A DNA stretch of 64,000 nt from Rhodococcus sp. ARC_M6 (GTDB lineage: Bacteria; Actinomycetota; Actinomycetes; Mycobacteriales; Mycobacteriaceae): the NCBI RefSeq assembly GCF_022810305.1, contig NZ_JALGQH010000024.1:28941-92940 (forward strand). The letters are read 5' to 3'. The notes beneath the pieces are model-generated. The model did no database searches. It worked only from the letters and a program-made list of their open reading frames with translations, and was not told where the DNA came from. This document shows, piece after piece, positions 42,747 through 50,455 of the stretch; the first letter of the stretch is position 1, and each line of letters starts with the position of its first letter. Made by a program: the position numbers and the translations under genes.

Positions 42747-43799
42747 TTATCTTCTGCGATTGGCCAAGGCGGCTGTGCGCGCCTGCGCGACTTCGTCCAG
42801 AGAAGCCTCCGGCGAGCTTCCACGTTCCAGACCAGCAGCGAGGGCGGTTGCTACAGCCAGCGCATCGCCGATCGCCTCCGTGGCGCCGCTTCCAGATGCT
42901 GGGGAGGCTGCGTGTGCTGCGTCCCCGATAACCATCGTCCGCCCACTTCTCCAGCTAGGCATGTTGTCGTGGGCTGTCGCATTCGCTACGAACACTTCGC
43001 TCGTGCGCTCCAGCAATGATGGCGTGAGTTCTGCGAAACCGAGTCTCTGAGTAAGAACGCCTGACCAGTTCTCGACGGGCTGCCGCCCGCATTCGCTCTT
43101 CGGGAGTGCCCCCTCTGCGGCTAGCCTCGCGAACCAGAAGAGCCCTTGACCGTCGTCACCGTTCAGATATCCCAAGGTATCGTCGCCAAGGCCTCCGTCG
43201 AACTTCTCCTTCAAAAAGGACAGAACGCCTGCTTCTTCGACTGCGTTAGCGGTTGGAATGTGGGCGTAGATCACTGTCTGCCCCTGATAAGAAGCGTCAG
43301 GGCCGGTCAGGGGGTTGCTCAAGCGCACCGTCGACCCGACACCGTCACAGCCGAAAACGAATTGAGCGTGGATGTCTCGCCCACCGGCGGACACTGTTGC
43401 GCGGTCCCCATTGGATACGACCGAGACAACGTCCACACCCGTCTCGATCTTGGCGCCGGCCTCGGTCGCTGATTGCGCCAGGTAGTCGATCAGGTCGGCT
43501 CTCCACAGGTGTCTGAACTCAGTGCCTGAATCCGTGACAGGCAGTGGTGCGCCGGATGACTTTCCTGATCCCGCTCGAACGATTTTCTTGACGGCTACGC
43601 CAACGTGACGAAGTTCTTCGCTGACTCCAATCGAGATCAGTTGGTCGATCGCCTGTCCCGAGATTGTCAGGTACGCCCCTCCCTGCGAACTCAGGTCGGT
43701 CCGTCTCTCCAAGACAAGCACTTCGATATTTCTCTGTCTGAGTGCTGTGGCCAGAGTTAGTCCCGCGATTCCGGCACCTACGATTACTATCTGGTTCAT
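42747..43799 (-). CDS. FAD-dependent monooxygenase (group A-like)
   Basis: A 350-residue flavoprotein with FAD motif VIVGAGIAGLTLATALR at the N-terminus, FVFGCDGVGSTVR (DG motif) in the middle and TMVIGDAAHAASPASGSG (GD motif) near residue 285. It resembles aromatic-ring or antibiotic-modifying hydroxylases but is short at the C-terminus, lacking the usual extension. It overlaps the membrane-protein gene upstream by 4 nt, so it is the last gene of the cassette with the protease and XRE regulators. The substrate is unknown. Confidence 0.82.
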   Translation of the reverse strand: MNQIVIVGAGIAGLTLATALRQRNIEVLVLERRTDLSSQGGAYLTISGQAIDQLISIGVSEELRHVGVAVKKIVRAGSGKSSGAPLPVTDSGTEFRHLWRADLIDYLAQSATEAGAKIETGVDVVSVVSNGDRATVSAGGRDIHAQFVFGCDGVGSTVRLSNPLTGPDASYQGQTVIYAHIPTANAVEEAGVLSFLKEKFDGGLGDDTLGYLNGDDGQGLFWFARLAAEGALPKSECGRQPVENWSGVLTQRLGFAELTPSLLERTSEVFVANATAHDNMPSWRSGRTMVIGDAAHAASPASGSGATEAIGDALAVATALAAGLERGSSPEASLDEVAQARTAALANRRR

Positions 43800-44908
43800 G
43801 CTTTTCCTTCGGCTGCGGAATAGAGCAGGGAGAATTCGACGATGGATTTCACATCTTCATCGAAGGAATCACCATCCGGGGCAACAATCAGGTGAACGGG
43901 GACGATGATCTCTAACTCGTCAGGGCTTTCCAGAAGTTTACGAATTTCTCTAGCGTTCGCGGTTGCGCCGGCTGCGGCGTAGTCCTCGGGAACGATACTA
44001 GAACTCAGACGGATCAATCCGTCCCTGATCTCTATGAACATTCTATAGTGACGAATCATCAAAGAAGTGCGTCTTGGAAGTATCGACACCAGGGGGCCTG
44101 AACGCTTTTTCAACTCATGCCTAGGGAATTTGTTGGACAAGTCGTCCCAGAGGGCGGTCATCGCCGCAATATCCTTTTTGTATTTTCTTCGTAGCGCCAA
44201 CTGAGCCTTGCGCTGTAATATCGCAGGAATGCAGATACCCAGGATAAATAGCAGTATCCCCAGCGACATCCCGGCACGACCGAGTACCCTCAAACTGTGC
44301 GGCATGTATCCGTCTTTGGCCAGGTAAACGAGTTGCAGCGTCAGAATGAGTTCGGCTGCTACGAGGACAAATGATCCAATCGACAGCACTTTCAGGCCCC
44401 GCGATAGTGCTCCTTTGGATATCTTGGCTGCGCGGAACGAGAGCATCGAAATAACGAGGAATCCGATTGGAAAGAAGATCTTGGAGGAGAAATAGAATCC
44501 GACGACGCCGGCGGAGTCGAATTCGAATACTTCCGTCCCTGCTGGCACTACCCATGTGAAGTACAGGCCACCGAGGACGGATGCCAGAAAGGTCGTTACG
44601 GCTACAGCTGCATAGGCATGTCGCGCCTTTGGATTCCCCCAATAGTAAATGAAGTACAGAGCAGTGCTGAGGATAGCGAGCATGAGGAACATCGACTGCA
44701 ACCAGGCGAACAGATAGGTGTGCAGTCCGCCATTTATCACATCGACTTTGGACGCGATCTCCAGAAGAGCCGAGATTCCGAGCAGTGCGATTGCCCATAC
44801 GACCATCCATTCAGATGACTTACTGGGCCGTCTCCACAATGCCCACGCACGCCATAGGGCCACTCCGAAAATGATCAAAGTACGTGCGATTATGAGAAAC
44901 CAGATCAT
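43796..44908 (-). CDS. MAB_1171c/DUF6545-type seven-TM protein
   Basis: A 370-residue protein with about seven hydrophobic segments in the first 235 residues (starting IWFLIIARTLIIFGVALW, then WMVVWAIALLGISALLEI and others) and a cytoplasmic C-terminal domain of ~130 residues containing LILRHYRMFIEIRDGL-like text. This is the layout of the proteins annotated as MAB_1171c family putative transporters with DUF6545. In actinobacteria such genes are recurrently next to XRE regulators and ImmA/IrrE proteases. It overlaps both neighbours by 4 nt. Transport is a database label rather than shown; a receptor role is as likely. Confidence 0.75.
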   Translation of the reverse strand: MIWFLIIARTLIIFGVALWRAWALWRRPSKSSEWMVVWAIALLGISALLEIASKVDVINGGLHTYLFAWLQSMFLMLAILSTALYFIYYWGNPKARHAYAAVAVTTFLASVLGGLYFTWVVPAGTEVFEFDSAGVVGFYFSSKIFFPIGFLVISMLSFRAAKISKGALSRGLKVLSIGSFVLVAAELILTLQLVYLAKDGYMPHSLRVLGRAGMSLGILLFILGICIPAILQRKAQLALRRKYKKDIAAMTALWDDLSNKFPRHELKKRSGPLVSILPRRTSLMIRHYRMFIEIRDGLIRLSSSIVPEDYAAAGATANAREIRKLLESPDELEIIVPVHLIVAPDGDSFDEDVKSIVEFSLLYSAAEGKA

Positions 44909-45444
44909 ATCGACTGAATCCTGTCCTGCAATGCCGTCGCGAGGTGACGCCCCTGTGCACTGCTCTGTACAACTGGAGCTATCGCGTATGCGAGGTTTAC
45001 CCAGCTCATGACGAGGGACGCTACGACTTCTGCATCATGCTCGATGACGTTGGTGTAGTCCCCTCTCCGATGTGCGTCGAAGAGTTCCTCGTCGGGGTTC
45101 TCCATCAGAGAGCCACAGACCAGGTGACCCAGCTCGTGTGCGACGTTGTGTACCTGATGCACGAGGGTCGCGGCTTGTTCGAAATAGATCACGATTCCCT
45201 GGTCATCGAGGAGCGTGGCCGCAAACGGTCCACGCGGCGACAGCGAACGAGCCTCAAGGTCAATAGGGGATCCGATGAGCTCTGAAATTCCCGAAAGAAT
45301 CAGTGGCGCTTGCTTATAGGGGTCGACAGCTTGGACGTCGAGGCCACGCAGGAATTTTCGCGTGCGGTGCACAAGTCGGAGGTGCCGGAACGCTGCGTCC
45401 TCCGGTGGCACTTCGATGAGCGCGGGGTATGCAACTGGCTTCAT
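44905..45444 (-). CDS. ImmA/IrrE-like metallopeptidase
   Basis: A 179-residue soluble protein with zinc motif HNVAHELGHLVCG (HExxH near residue 103) and a downstream EHDAEVVASLV helix that can provide the third ligand. ImmA/IrrE peptidases cut or inactivate XRE-family repressors in response to a signal. The two XRE genes directly upstream are natural targets. It overlaps the membrane-protein gene by 4 nt; 21 bases separate its start from the XRE stop. Confidence 0.82.
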   Translation of the reverse strand: MKPVAYPALIEVPPEDAAFRHLRLVHRTRKFLRGLDVQAVDPYKQAPLILSGISELIGSPIDLEARSLSPRGPFAATLLDDQGIVIYFEQAATLVHQVHNVAHELGHLVCGSLMENPDEELFDAHRRGDYTNVIEHDAEVVASLVMSWVNLAYAIAPVVQSSAQGRHLATALQDRIQSI

Positions 45445-45465
45445 AGGGCCAGCGTAATTTGCTAG

Positions 45466-45906
45466 CTACTCTTCCGGCAGGTCAGGTGGATCGAGTGGTA
45501 GACCACGCCGCTTACGAAAGGAGCGGATCAGGTCGTTGACGACCTCAAGATCGCCGCTGTCCAACCCCGCCAGCCGGAAGGCGACAGCATGGACATTCGT
45601 ATCCGCCCGCAGTCGCGCGTAGTCGAGTTCGGTCTTGGTTCGTGTGGCAGTTTCCTCGTCGAGGAAATAGCGGACATCCACTCCGAAGGCTGCGGCTATA
45701 CCTGCTGCCGTCTTCAAACTAGGGGACTTCGCCCGACCTGTTCGAAGGTGGGATAGGTAGGTCTCACTGATGGGGTATCCCATCTCGGTAGAGCGGCGGG
45801 CCAGTTGTCCCAAGGTGTAACGCTTGCCGTCTGCATTTGGCACACCGGCGAAGAGCTGTTCGAGCCGCTCAGCGAACACGCTGGAATCTTCAGCAGGCTG
45901 CTCCAT
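45466..45906 (-). CDS. XRE-family regulator
   Basis: A 146-residue protein with an N-terminal XRE helix-turn-helix (YTLGQLARRSTEMGYPISETYLSHLRTGRAKSPSLKTAAGIAAAFGV). The C-terminal half (residues ~85-146) is helical and may be a dimerisation or protease-contact region. ATG 45906 is chosen, with GAGGAG upstream; GTG 45924 is possible. A perfect 8-bp inverted repeat lies about 70 bases upstream of the start. It probably represses the protease-membrane protein-monooxygenase operon. Confidence 0.84.
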   Translation of the reverse strand: MEQPAEDSSVFAERLEQLFAGVPNADGKRYTLGQLARRSTEMGYPISETYLSHLRTGRAKSPSLKTAAGIAAAFGVDVRYFLDEETATRTKTELDYARLRADTNVHAVAFRLAGLDSGDLEVVNDLIRSFRKRRGLPLDPPDLPEE

Positions 45907-45974
45907 TGCGCACCGACTCCTCACCGTTTTTCGGGATCACGACATTTCGAGCACACACCTGTCGGATTCCAGTG

Positions 45975-46001
45975 CTATCGTACTGCCGAACCATACGATA
46001 G
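45975..46001. promoter_or_regulatory. XRE operator candidate
   Basis: CTATCGTA (45975-45982) and TACGATAG (45994-46001) form a perfect 8-bp inverted repeat with an 11-base spacer, between the two XRE genes and upstream of the cassette. Such symmetry and position fit an XRE repressor site controlling the downstream four-gene unit. A related TTATCGAAACGAT follows at 46002. Confidence 0.66.
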
Positions 46002-46077
46002 TTATCGAAACGATGAGAACTTGCGTTACCGAGACGCCACACCCCCACAAGGACCGAGCATGGACCCGCAGACGAAA

Positions 46078-46551
46078 TCATGGGCTCTCCCCGATTCCGC
46101 GGTTGCGCGCCTTGTCGTAGCCAGCTCTCACGGCCTCAGCGTCCACCCCAAGTGCTTCAGCCAGAACAGCAGCACGCTCGTCGGTCAGGCGCACTTCCGC
46201 CCGCTCCAGCGCCCCGATCGCTGTCGTACTGATGTTGGTGACGCGCCCGAGCTGCGGCTGAGTGAGGCCTGCAAGTATCCGGAGATCAGCAAGACTGCGA
46301 ACACCGTCCGGCACATCGACAAGGTCCGTGATTTCACATTTCAGCGCCTTTGCAACTTGCACGAGCGTGTCGATCCCAGGAGTTCGGCGCCCCTTCTCCC
46401 AGTCCGCGATAGCAGTCACGCTGACATCGGCGAATCGCGCAAGGTCAGGTCGGGACATTCCCAGCGATTCCCTGCGCTTCTTGAGAGCGTCAGGGACGAA
46501 GTTACGCAGGATTCGCCTGCTCACGCTTTGCCTTCGTCCACGGTTGTTCAT
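46078..46551 (-). CDS. tandem-HTH XRE regulator
   Basis: A 157-residue protein with two XRE-type DNA-binding domains. The first (residues ~20-75) reads ALKKRRESLGMSRPDLARFADVSVTAIADWEKGRRTPGIDTLVQVAKAL. The second (about 85-140) reads DLRILAGLTQPQLGRVTNISTTAIGALERAEVRLTDERAAVLAEAL. Two HTH domains in one chain suggest recognition of a pseudo-palindrome as a monomer. It lies upstream of, and on the same strand as, the other XRE gene, separated by ~170 bases with the operator candidate. Confidence 0.82.
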   Translation of the reverse strand: MNNRGRRQSVSRRILRNFVPDALKKRRESLGMSRPDLARFADVSVTAIADWEKGRRTPGIDTLVQVAKALKCEITDLVDVPDGVRSLADLRILAGLTQPQLGRVTNISTTAIGALERAEVRLTDERAAVLAEALGVDAEAVRAGYDKARNRGIGESP

Positions 46552-46834
46552 TCTTCCAACCTAGTAACCGGAAGTCACAACGCGCGGAGTTTCATAGCGG
46601 GCACCATGCGCCCATTGGCTGCGCGGGTATAACGCGCTATGCTAGGGGATGAAAAAGCATGTGATTCATATGGTTACTGAACGAAGTAGCTGAACAAAGA
46701 AAACCCCAGGGCGTGACTCTGATTGGCGTCCGAACACTCCCCGGGGTCCCACTGCGGCATCACCCAGCTGGATGACTTCACAGGTCTTCGAGTCTAGGCG
46801 GCGTCGTTGAATACGCAACCATCCGGAGGCAACC
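46552..46834. promoter_or_regulatory. divergent region between XRE cassette and transfer operon
   Basis: No gene is supported in these 283 bases. They must hold the promoter of the minus-strand XRE gene and that of the plus-strand transfer region. A long imperfect hairpin at about 46699-46757 pairs CCCC-GGG with CCC-GGGG and has a minus-strand T-rich tail; it may end a minus-strand transcript. A GGAGG lies just before ATG 46835. Confidence 0.45.
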
Positions 46835-47131
46835 ATGGAAAAGATCTCCAGCCTTTCCATTGAATCTGATCCCCGCGGTTTAATTCCCGCCGGCATTTCC
46901 GATCGTCCGACCTCGGCTGAATACTTCGTCGTTGCCTCATATCGCGTTATCGAACCTGTGTTGTGCGCAGGCCGGGCCGTCGGTCACACATGTGTACCCG
47001 CCCTCGTGGTCGGCGCACGACTCTGCCCGGTCGGACATTCATTGATTCCTGCGGGCTCCCTCGTTATGGCGCATTTTTCACGCTCCATCGAACTTCCCGG
47101 CGCTGTTGCGTCGGGATCGAAGGCCGCGTAA
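46835..47131 (+). CDS. hypothetical protein at the head of the transfer region
   Basis: A 98-residue protein with no recognised domain and no clear signal peptide. It has four Cys-containing short motifs (VLCAGRAVGHTC, RLCPVGH). ATG 46835 is preceded by CGGAGG at good spacing, which is the main reason for calling it. It is on the same strand as the transfer operon and 75 bases before the next gene. Function unknown. Confidence 0.5.
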   Translation: MEKISSLSIESDPRGLIPAGISDRPTSAEYFVVASYRVIEPVLCAGRAVGHTCVPALVVGARLCPVGHSLIPAGSLVMAHFSRSIELPGAVASGSKAA

Positions 47132-47174
47132 CTCTCGCATTTTGTGCGGCCAAGCACGTCCAATGTTCCGTTAG

Positions 47175-47191
47175 TTGTTGAACCACAACAA
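47175..47191. promoter_or_regulatory. inverted repeat before first secreted transfer protein
   Basis: TTGTTG (47175-47180) and CAACAA (47186-47191) flank the 5-base centre AACCA, immediately upstream of GAAGGGATGTCATG at 47207. A regulator site or short leader hairpin is possible; no T-run follows. Confidence 0.4.
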
Positions 47192-47206
47192 GTTTGAAGG
47201 GATGTC

Positions 47207-48418
47207 ATGAAGCAGTTCAAGAAACCACGGTCCGGTGGCCGCCACCGGTCACCGTCGACGGGTGCGGTCGCAGCCGTGACGTTGGCGGCGATGGTCGGAG
47301 CCGCCTTCGTCAATGCCGGAGTTGCGATCGCAGCGCCGACCCAGCCGGGCATTACCGCTCCGTCGCAGCCGGGCATTACGACGCCTCCACCTGCGTCTGA
47401 GCAGCCGGGTATTACTACTGCCCCTGAGGTTCCTGCGCCGACGTCCGATCGTTCGTACTGGACTCCGCCTCCGGCTGAGTACGACAACATTCAGTGGAAG
47501 CCTTCGCCGTCGACGCAGCAGTCGTCCCCGAACAATGCAGGCGATAGCAGCGGGAACTACGTTGCGCCGGCGTATTACGGCGACCCGATCGACGTGGGGA
47601 CACTCCATCTCCCGACCGAAGTCGAGATCATCGCTCCGATCGAAGCACCGCCCCAGATGTTGCAGCTGGGTGATTACGTCGGGCCGAAGCCCAATTGGAT
47701 GTCCGACGAGTATCTCGAACGCACCAATAACACTGCATCTGTCGGTGTTTCACAGTTCGCGACATTCTGGTCCAGTGTCGGCGTCGACGTCGATCGTTCA
47801 CAGCGTGTCTCGGCTGCAACCTTCGGCGGAGCCGCAGCAGGTGCCTTGGCTGCCGGAACCGCAGGGTTCACAGTGGGCGCATTGGGTGGCGGCACAGTGG
47901 GCGGTTTGATCGGGGCCGGTATGGGCGGTCTGGTTCCGCTCCCGCCGCCGCTGCCGGAAGCGACGACAGGCGTCGTCGGCACGGCGATCGGTGCCGGTGC
48001 AGGTGGATTGCTTCTCGGGATTCCCAGTGCCGCGGCTGGAGCTGTGGTGGGCGGTCTGACGGCGGGAGCAATCGGTGCCGGTGACACCGATGCCGAGCCT
48101 CGCCACATCGACGTGCCGAACCTTCCTGAGCCGGACGCACCTGCGATCACCTCCCAGACCAGTGACGCGCTGGCGGCGCAGGCCCCGCAGATCGCGCAGG
48201 TCGTCACCGATGCTGTGGCGTCCGTTCCGCAGATCACCGAGAACGTCAACGCGCAGCTCACTACTGCACGTGAAACCGTCCTCGCTCAGCCCGGTGGCGA
48301 TCAGGTCATCGCCGCACTCGACAACGCGGCCGTCGAAGCGAATTACGCCTTCGGACCTACCGCCGATCTGATCGGCCAAGCCCTCGGCGCTGCTGCCGCT
48401 GGAGCGACCCCCGCGTAA
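47207..48418 (+). CDS. secreted Gly/Ala-rich 'insoluble domain' protein
   Basis: A 403-residue exported protein. It starts with a basic region and a Sec signal peptide (hydrophobic run up to AGVAIAAPT, about residue 43). Three repeats of the PGIT unit follow (TQPGITAPSQPGITTPP). The middle is a long Gly/Ala-rich hydrophobic region (residues ~205-300) of glycine-zipper type, and the C-terminus is helical. Proteins like this are labelled insoluble domain proteins in rhodococci and gordoniae. It may insert in, or span, the cell envelope as part of the transfer apparatus. It is separated from the rest of the operon by a hairpin. Confidence 0.68.
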   Translation: MKQFKKPRSGGRHRSPSTGAVAAVTLAAMVGAAFVNAGVAIAAPTQPGITAPSQPGITTPPPASEQPGITTAPEVPAPTSDRSYWTPPPAEYDNIQWKPSPSTQQSSPNNAGDSSGNYVAPAYYGDPIDVGTLHLPTEVEIIAPIEAPPQMLQLGDYVGPKPNWMSDEYLERTNNTASVGVSQFATFWSSVGVDVDRSQRVSAATFGGAAAGALAAGTAGFTVGALGGGTVGGLIGAGMGGLVPLPPPLPEATTGVVGTAIGAGAGGLLLGIPSAAAGAVVGGLTAGAIGAGDTDAEPRHIDVPNLPEPDAPAITSQTSDALAAQAPQIAQVVTDAVASVPQITENVNAQLTTARETVLAQPGGDQVIAALDNAAVEANYAFGPTADLIGQALGAAAAGATPA

Positions 48419-48437
48419 TCACTACCGCCGCCGGGGT

Positions 48438-48453
48438 CGGGGCTTCGGCCCCG
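48438..48453 (+). terminator. UUCG-loop hairpin, partial terminator
   Basis: CGGGGC (48438-48443), TTCG, GCCCCG (48448-48453) form a strong hairpin, extendable with flanking GC pairs, followed about 17 bases later by TTCTTTTTCTTTG. It lies between the first secreted protein and the rest of the operon, so it may reduce read-through and set a higher level for the first gene. Confidence 0.6.
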
Positions 48454-48501
48454 GCGGTGTTAGTCGAAGTTCTTTTTCTTTGCACGAGAGGAAATATCGA
48501 C

Positions 48502-49575
48502 ATGTCAGGTCAGAACTGGTTTCCACCGTTGGACCCGACCGAGTTCGCCGACGAAGTGGACACGGGAGAGCAAACCCCAGACGCCGACGTACATTCCGAG
48601 CCCGAGTCCGAAAACCCCGATGAGGAATCAGAACCCGACTCCCTACTCGACCATGCCGAAACTGTTGAGAGCGAACCGGTTTCCACCGGCAACGCTTCCT
48701 CGGCAGACGAGACCGTTGTCGCTGCGGTGAGCCGACCTACCCAACACCTCACTCCCACATTCGAACTCGCAGATGAGGACAAGACCGGACCGGCGACCGA
48801 TCCGATCGCCGGGTCCGTCGGTGTTGTCCGCACGCTCCCGGTCGTCACTCTCGCTGTCAGTGATCTGAATACACAACCGGATTGGGCATCGGAATGGGAG
48901 CTGCCGGCCACCGATCCGGAACCGACACCGACCGCCCCGGATGCGGGGGAGCGGATCGGTATCCCCGAACCTCTCCCTGGATCCGACCGGTCGCGTGGCC
49001 GGACCCGCCGCACGAAAGCCGCTGTCGGGGGAGCCGCTGCGGCCGTGCTGGCCGTCCTCGTCGGCGGAACCGCAATCGCGCTGGCCTCCGGTTCCGACGA
49101 ACCGGACGCTCCAGCCTCCCTCGAAGTACCTGGAACCACTACGGCCCCGCCAGCGGCGGGGACGTCTGTCGCCGGGGCGCAGGCCGCCTCGTCCTGGTGC
49201 CCGAGCAGCGTCAAGGGTGACGTCATCAGCGGGAATGGCCCTGGCGGTACCGGATCTGGCCCTGATGCGATCCTCGGATTTCAGCACGCCTTCTACGTCG
49301 ATCGCAATGCGGACAAAGCGCGAGGCTTCGCCACTCCGGAAGCTGCGGCCACCCAACTGGCGACCTTGCAAGCCGGCATCGACGACGGCGTCCCGGTCGG
49401 CACCGAGCATTGCGTTCTGATCCGCCCGTCCGGTCAGCCGGGTGTCTTCGCCGTAGAGATGGTCCAAAAAGCCGCGGACGGCGCGATCGTGCGATACGCG
49501 CAAACCATCAGCACGACCGTGCGTGACGGAAAGACGCTGATCGCGGCCATCAACGAGAGCGTAGGCACGCCGTGA
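48502..49575 (+). CDS. single-TM membrane protein with extracytoplasmic domain
   Basis: A 357-residue protein. ATG 48502 follows GAGAGGA. The first ~165 residues are acidic, Pro/Glu-rich and probably disordered. One TM segment follows a basic stretch (AAVGGAAAAVLAVLVGGTAIALASG, about residues 172-196). The extracytoplasmic part after a Thr/Pro linker holds a compact domain (ILGFQHAFYVDRNADKARGF... to the end), resembling the small NTF2-like domains of other transfer proteins. Two Cys may form a disulfide. It overlaps the next gene by 4 nt. Confidence 0.62.
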   Translation: MSGQNWFPPLDPTEFADEVDTGEQTPDADVHSEPESENPDEESEPDSLLDHAETVESEPVSTGNASSADETVVAAVSRPTQHLTPTFELADEDKTGPATDPIAGSVGVVRTLPVVTLAVSDLNTQPDWASEWELPATDPEPTPTAPDAGERIGIPEPLPGSDRSRGRTRRTKAAVGGAAAAVLAVLVGGTAIALASGSDEPDAPASLEVPGTTTAPPAAGTSVAGAQAASSWCPSSVKGDVISGNGPGGTGSGPDAILGFQHAFYVDRNADKARGFATPEAAATQLATLQAGIDDGVPVGTEHCVLIRPSGQPGVFAVEMVQKAADGAIVRYAQTISTTVRDGKTLIAAINESVGTP

Positions 49576-50429
49576 CGTGGGCAGGGGACTGGCTGGGCGG
49601 CGAGCCGACAGAAAACAACGAATCCGACGAGAAGCCGTCGGCACCGGTCGACGACACCGCACCGCCGCTCGTGCCCGGATCCGAGGCAGAAGCCCCGGTC
49701 GATGAAGTGCCCGAGCCAGAAGATGCACTGATTCCGCTGGCACCGCCTTCTGCTGTGCTGATCGCCGGGGTTGCCGGTGGAGTCGGAGCCACCACGACAG
49801 CGGTCGGCCTGGCGAGTGCACTGCACACCGAACTCGTCACTGCTGCCGCCGTGGATACGACCCCCGCCGGCGGTGACCTGTCCGGCCGTGGCTGCGGGCG
49901 CGAGCTGAACCCCGGCCAATGGGTCTCCGAGCACGGGGTGCTGTGGGGTCGCCGCACGCTCGGGGAGCTGAGCGGCGACGCTGCGGCGCTCGAGTCCGTT
50001 CACTCACTCCTGACCGCGTCCGGTCATTTTCCGATCTACGACGCCGGAAACCCCTTGCGTGCACAGCATCTCGCTCCGCTCCTGGCCGATGCGTCGGTCG
50101 TGATCGTCCTGGTGGTGTCCAGTCGCGGCGACTCCGTAAACCGTCTTCCCTCCGTCCTGGAATGGATCGAGAGCACCCTCGGCGCACACACGTTGGCATC
50201 GGTCGTCGTGGCCGTCGTCGAGGTCCGTCCCGGTTCGACGCCGGTGGCCGATCACCTCAGTGCCCATATGGCGGGCCGGATCGGAGCGGTGCGCCTGATC
50301 GGTCACGACCGGTCGTTGGCCGCAGGAGGACCGATCGCGACCTCGGCGATGGGCAGCGGTGTCGAGCAGGACTTCACCGCTCTCGCCGCCGACGTACGAA
50401 ACCTCGGTGCAGCCGCGCCGACGCAGTGA
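49572..50429 (+). CDS. ParA/MinD-like protein lacking the P-loop lysine
   Basis: A 285-residue protein. The N-terminal 60 residues are acidic and Pro-rich. The P-loop-like motif LIAGVAGGVGATTTAVGLAS has Ala where ParA/MinD has the catalytic Lys, and VDTTPAGGDLSGR replaces the usual VDxDPQ motif. YDAGNPL may stand for the third motif. It is therefore likely to bind but not hydrolyse nucleotide, or neither. GTG 49572 overlaps the upstream stop by 4 nt. Its place in the transfer operon suggests a role in positioning the machinery, not in DNA partition. Confidence 0.68.
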   Translation: MTWAGDWLGGEPTENNESDEKPSAPVDDTAPPLVPGSEAEAPVDEVPEPEDALIPLAPPSAVLIAGVAGGVGATTTAVGLASALHTELVTAAAVDTTPAGGDLSGRGCGRELNPGQWVSEHGVLWGRRTLGELSGDAAALESVHSLLTASGHFPIYDAGNPLRAQHLAPLLADASVVIVLVVSSRGDSVNRLPSVLEWIESTLGAHTLASVVVAVVEVRPGSTPVADHLSAHMAGRIGAVRLIGHDRSLAAGGPIATSAMGSGVEQDFTALAADVRNLGAAAPTQ

Positions 50430-50455
50430 ACAAACACATCCGAAGGGAAATCCGC

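Noticed and set aside
46666..46896. 76-codon minus-strand frame at the transfer-operon promoter
   Set aside because: No ribosome binding site; it overlaps the hairpin at 46699-46757 and the better-supported start at 46835.
48643..49821. Minus-strand open frame (392 codons) opposite the single-TM transfer protein
   Set aside because: Arg-rich and low in complexity, no start signal; the plus-strand frames show the 4-nt overlaps expected of the operon.
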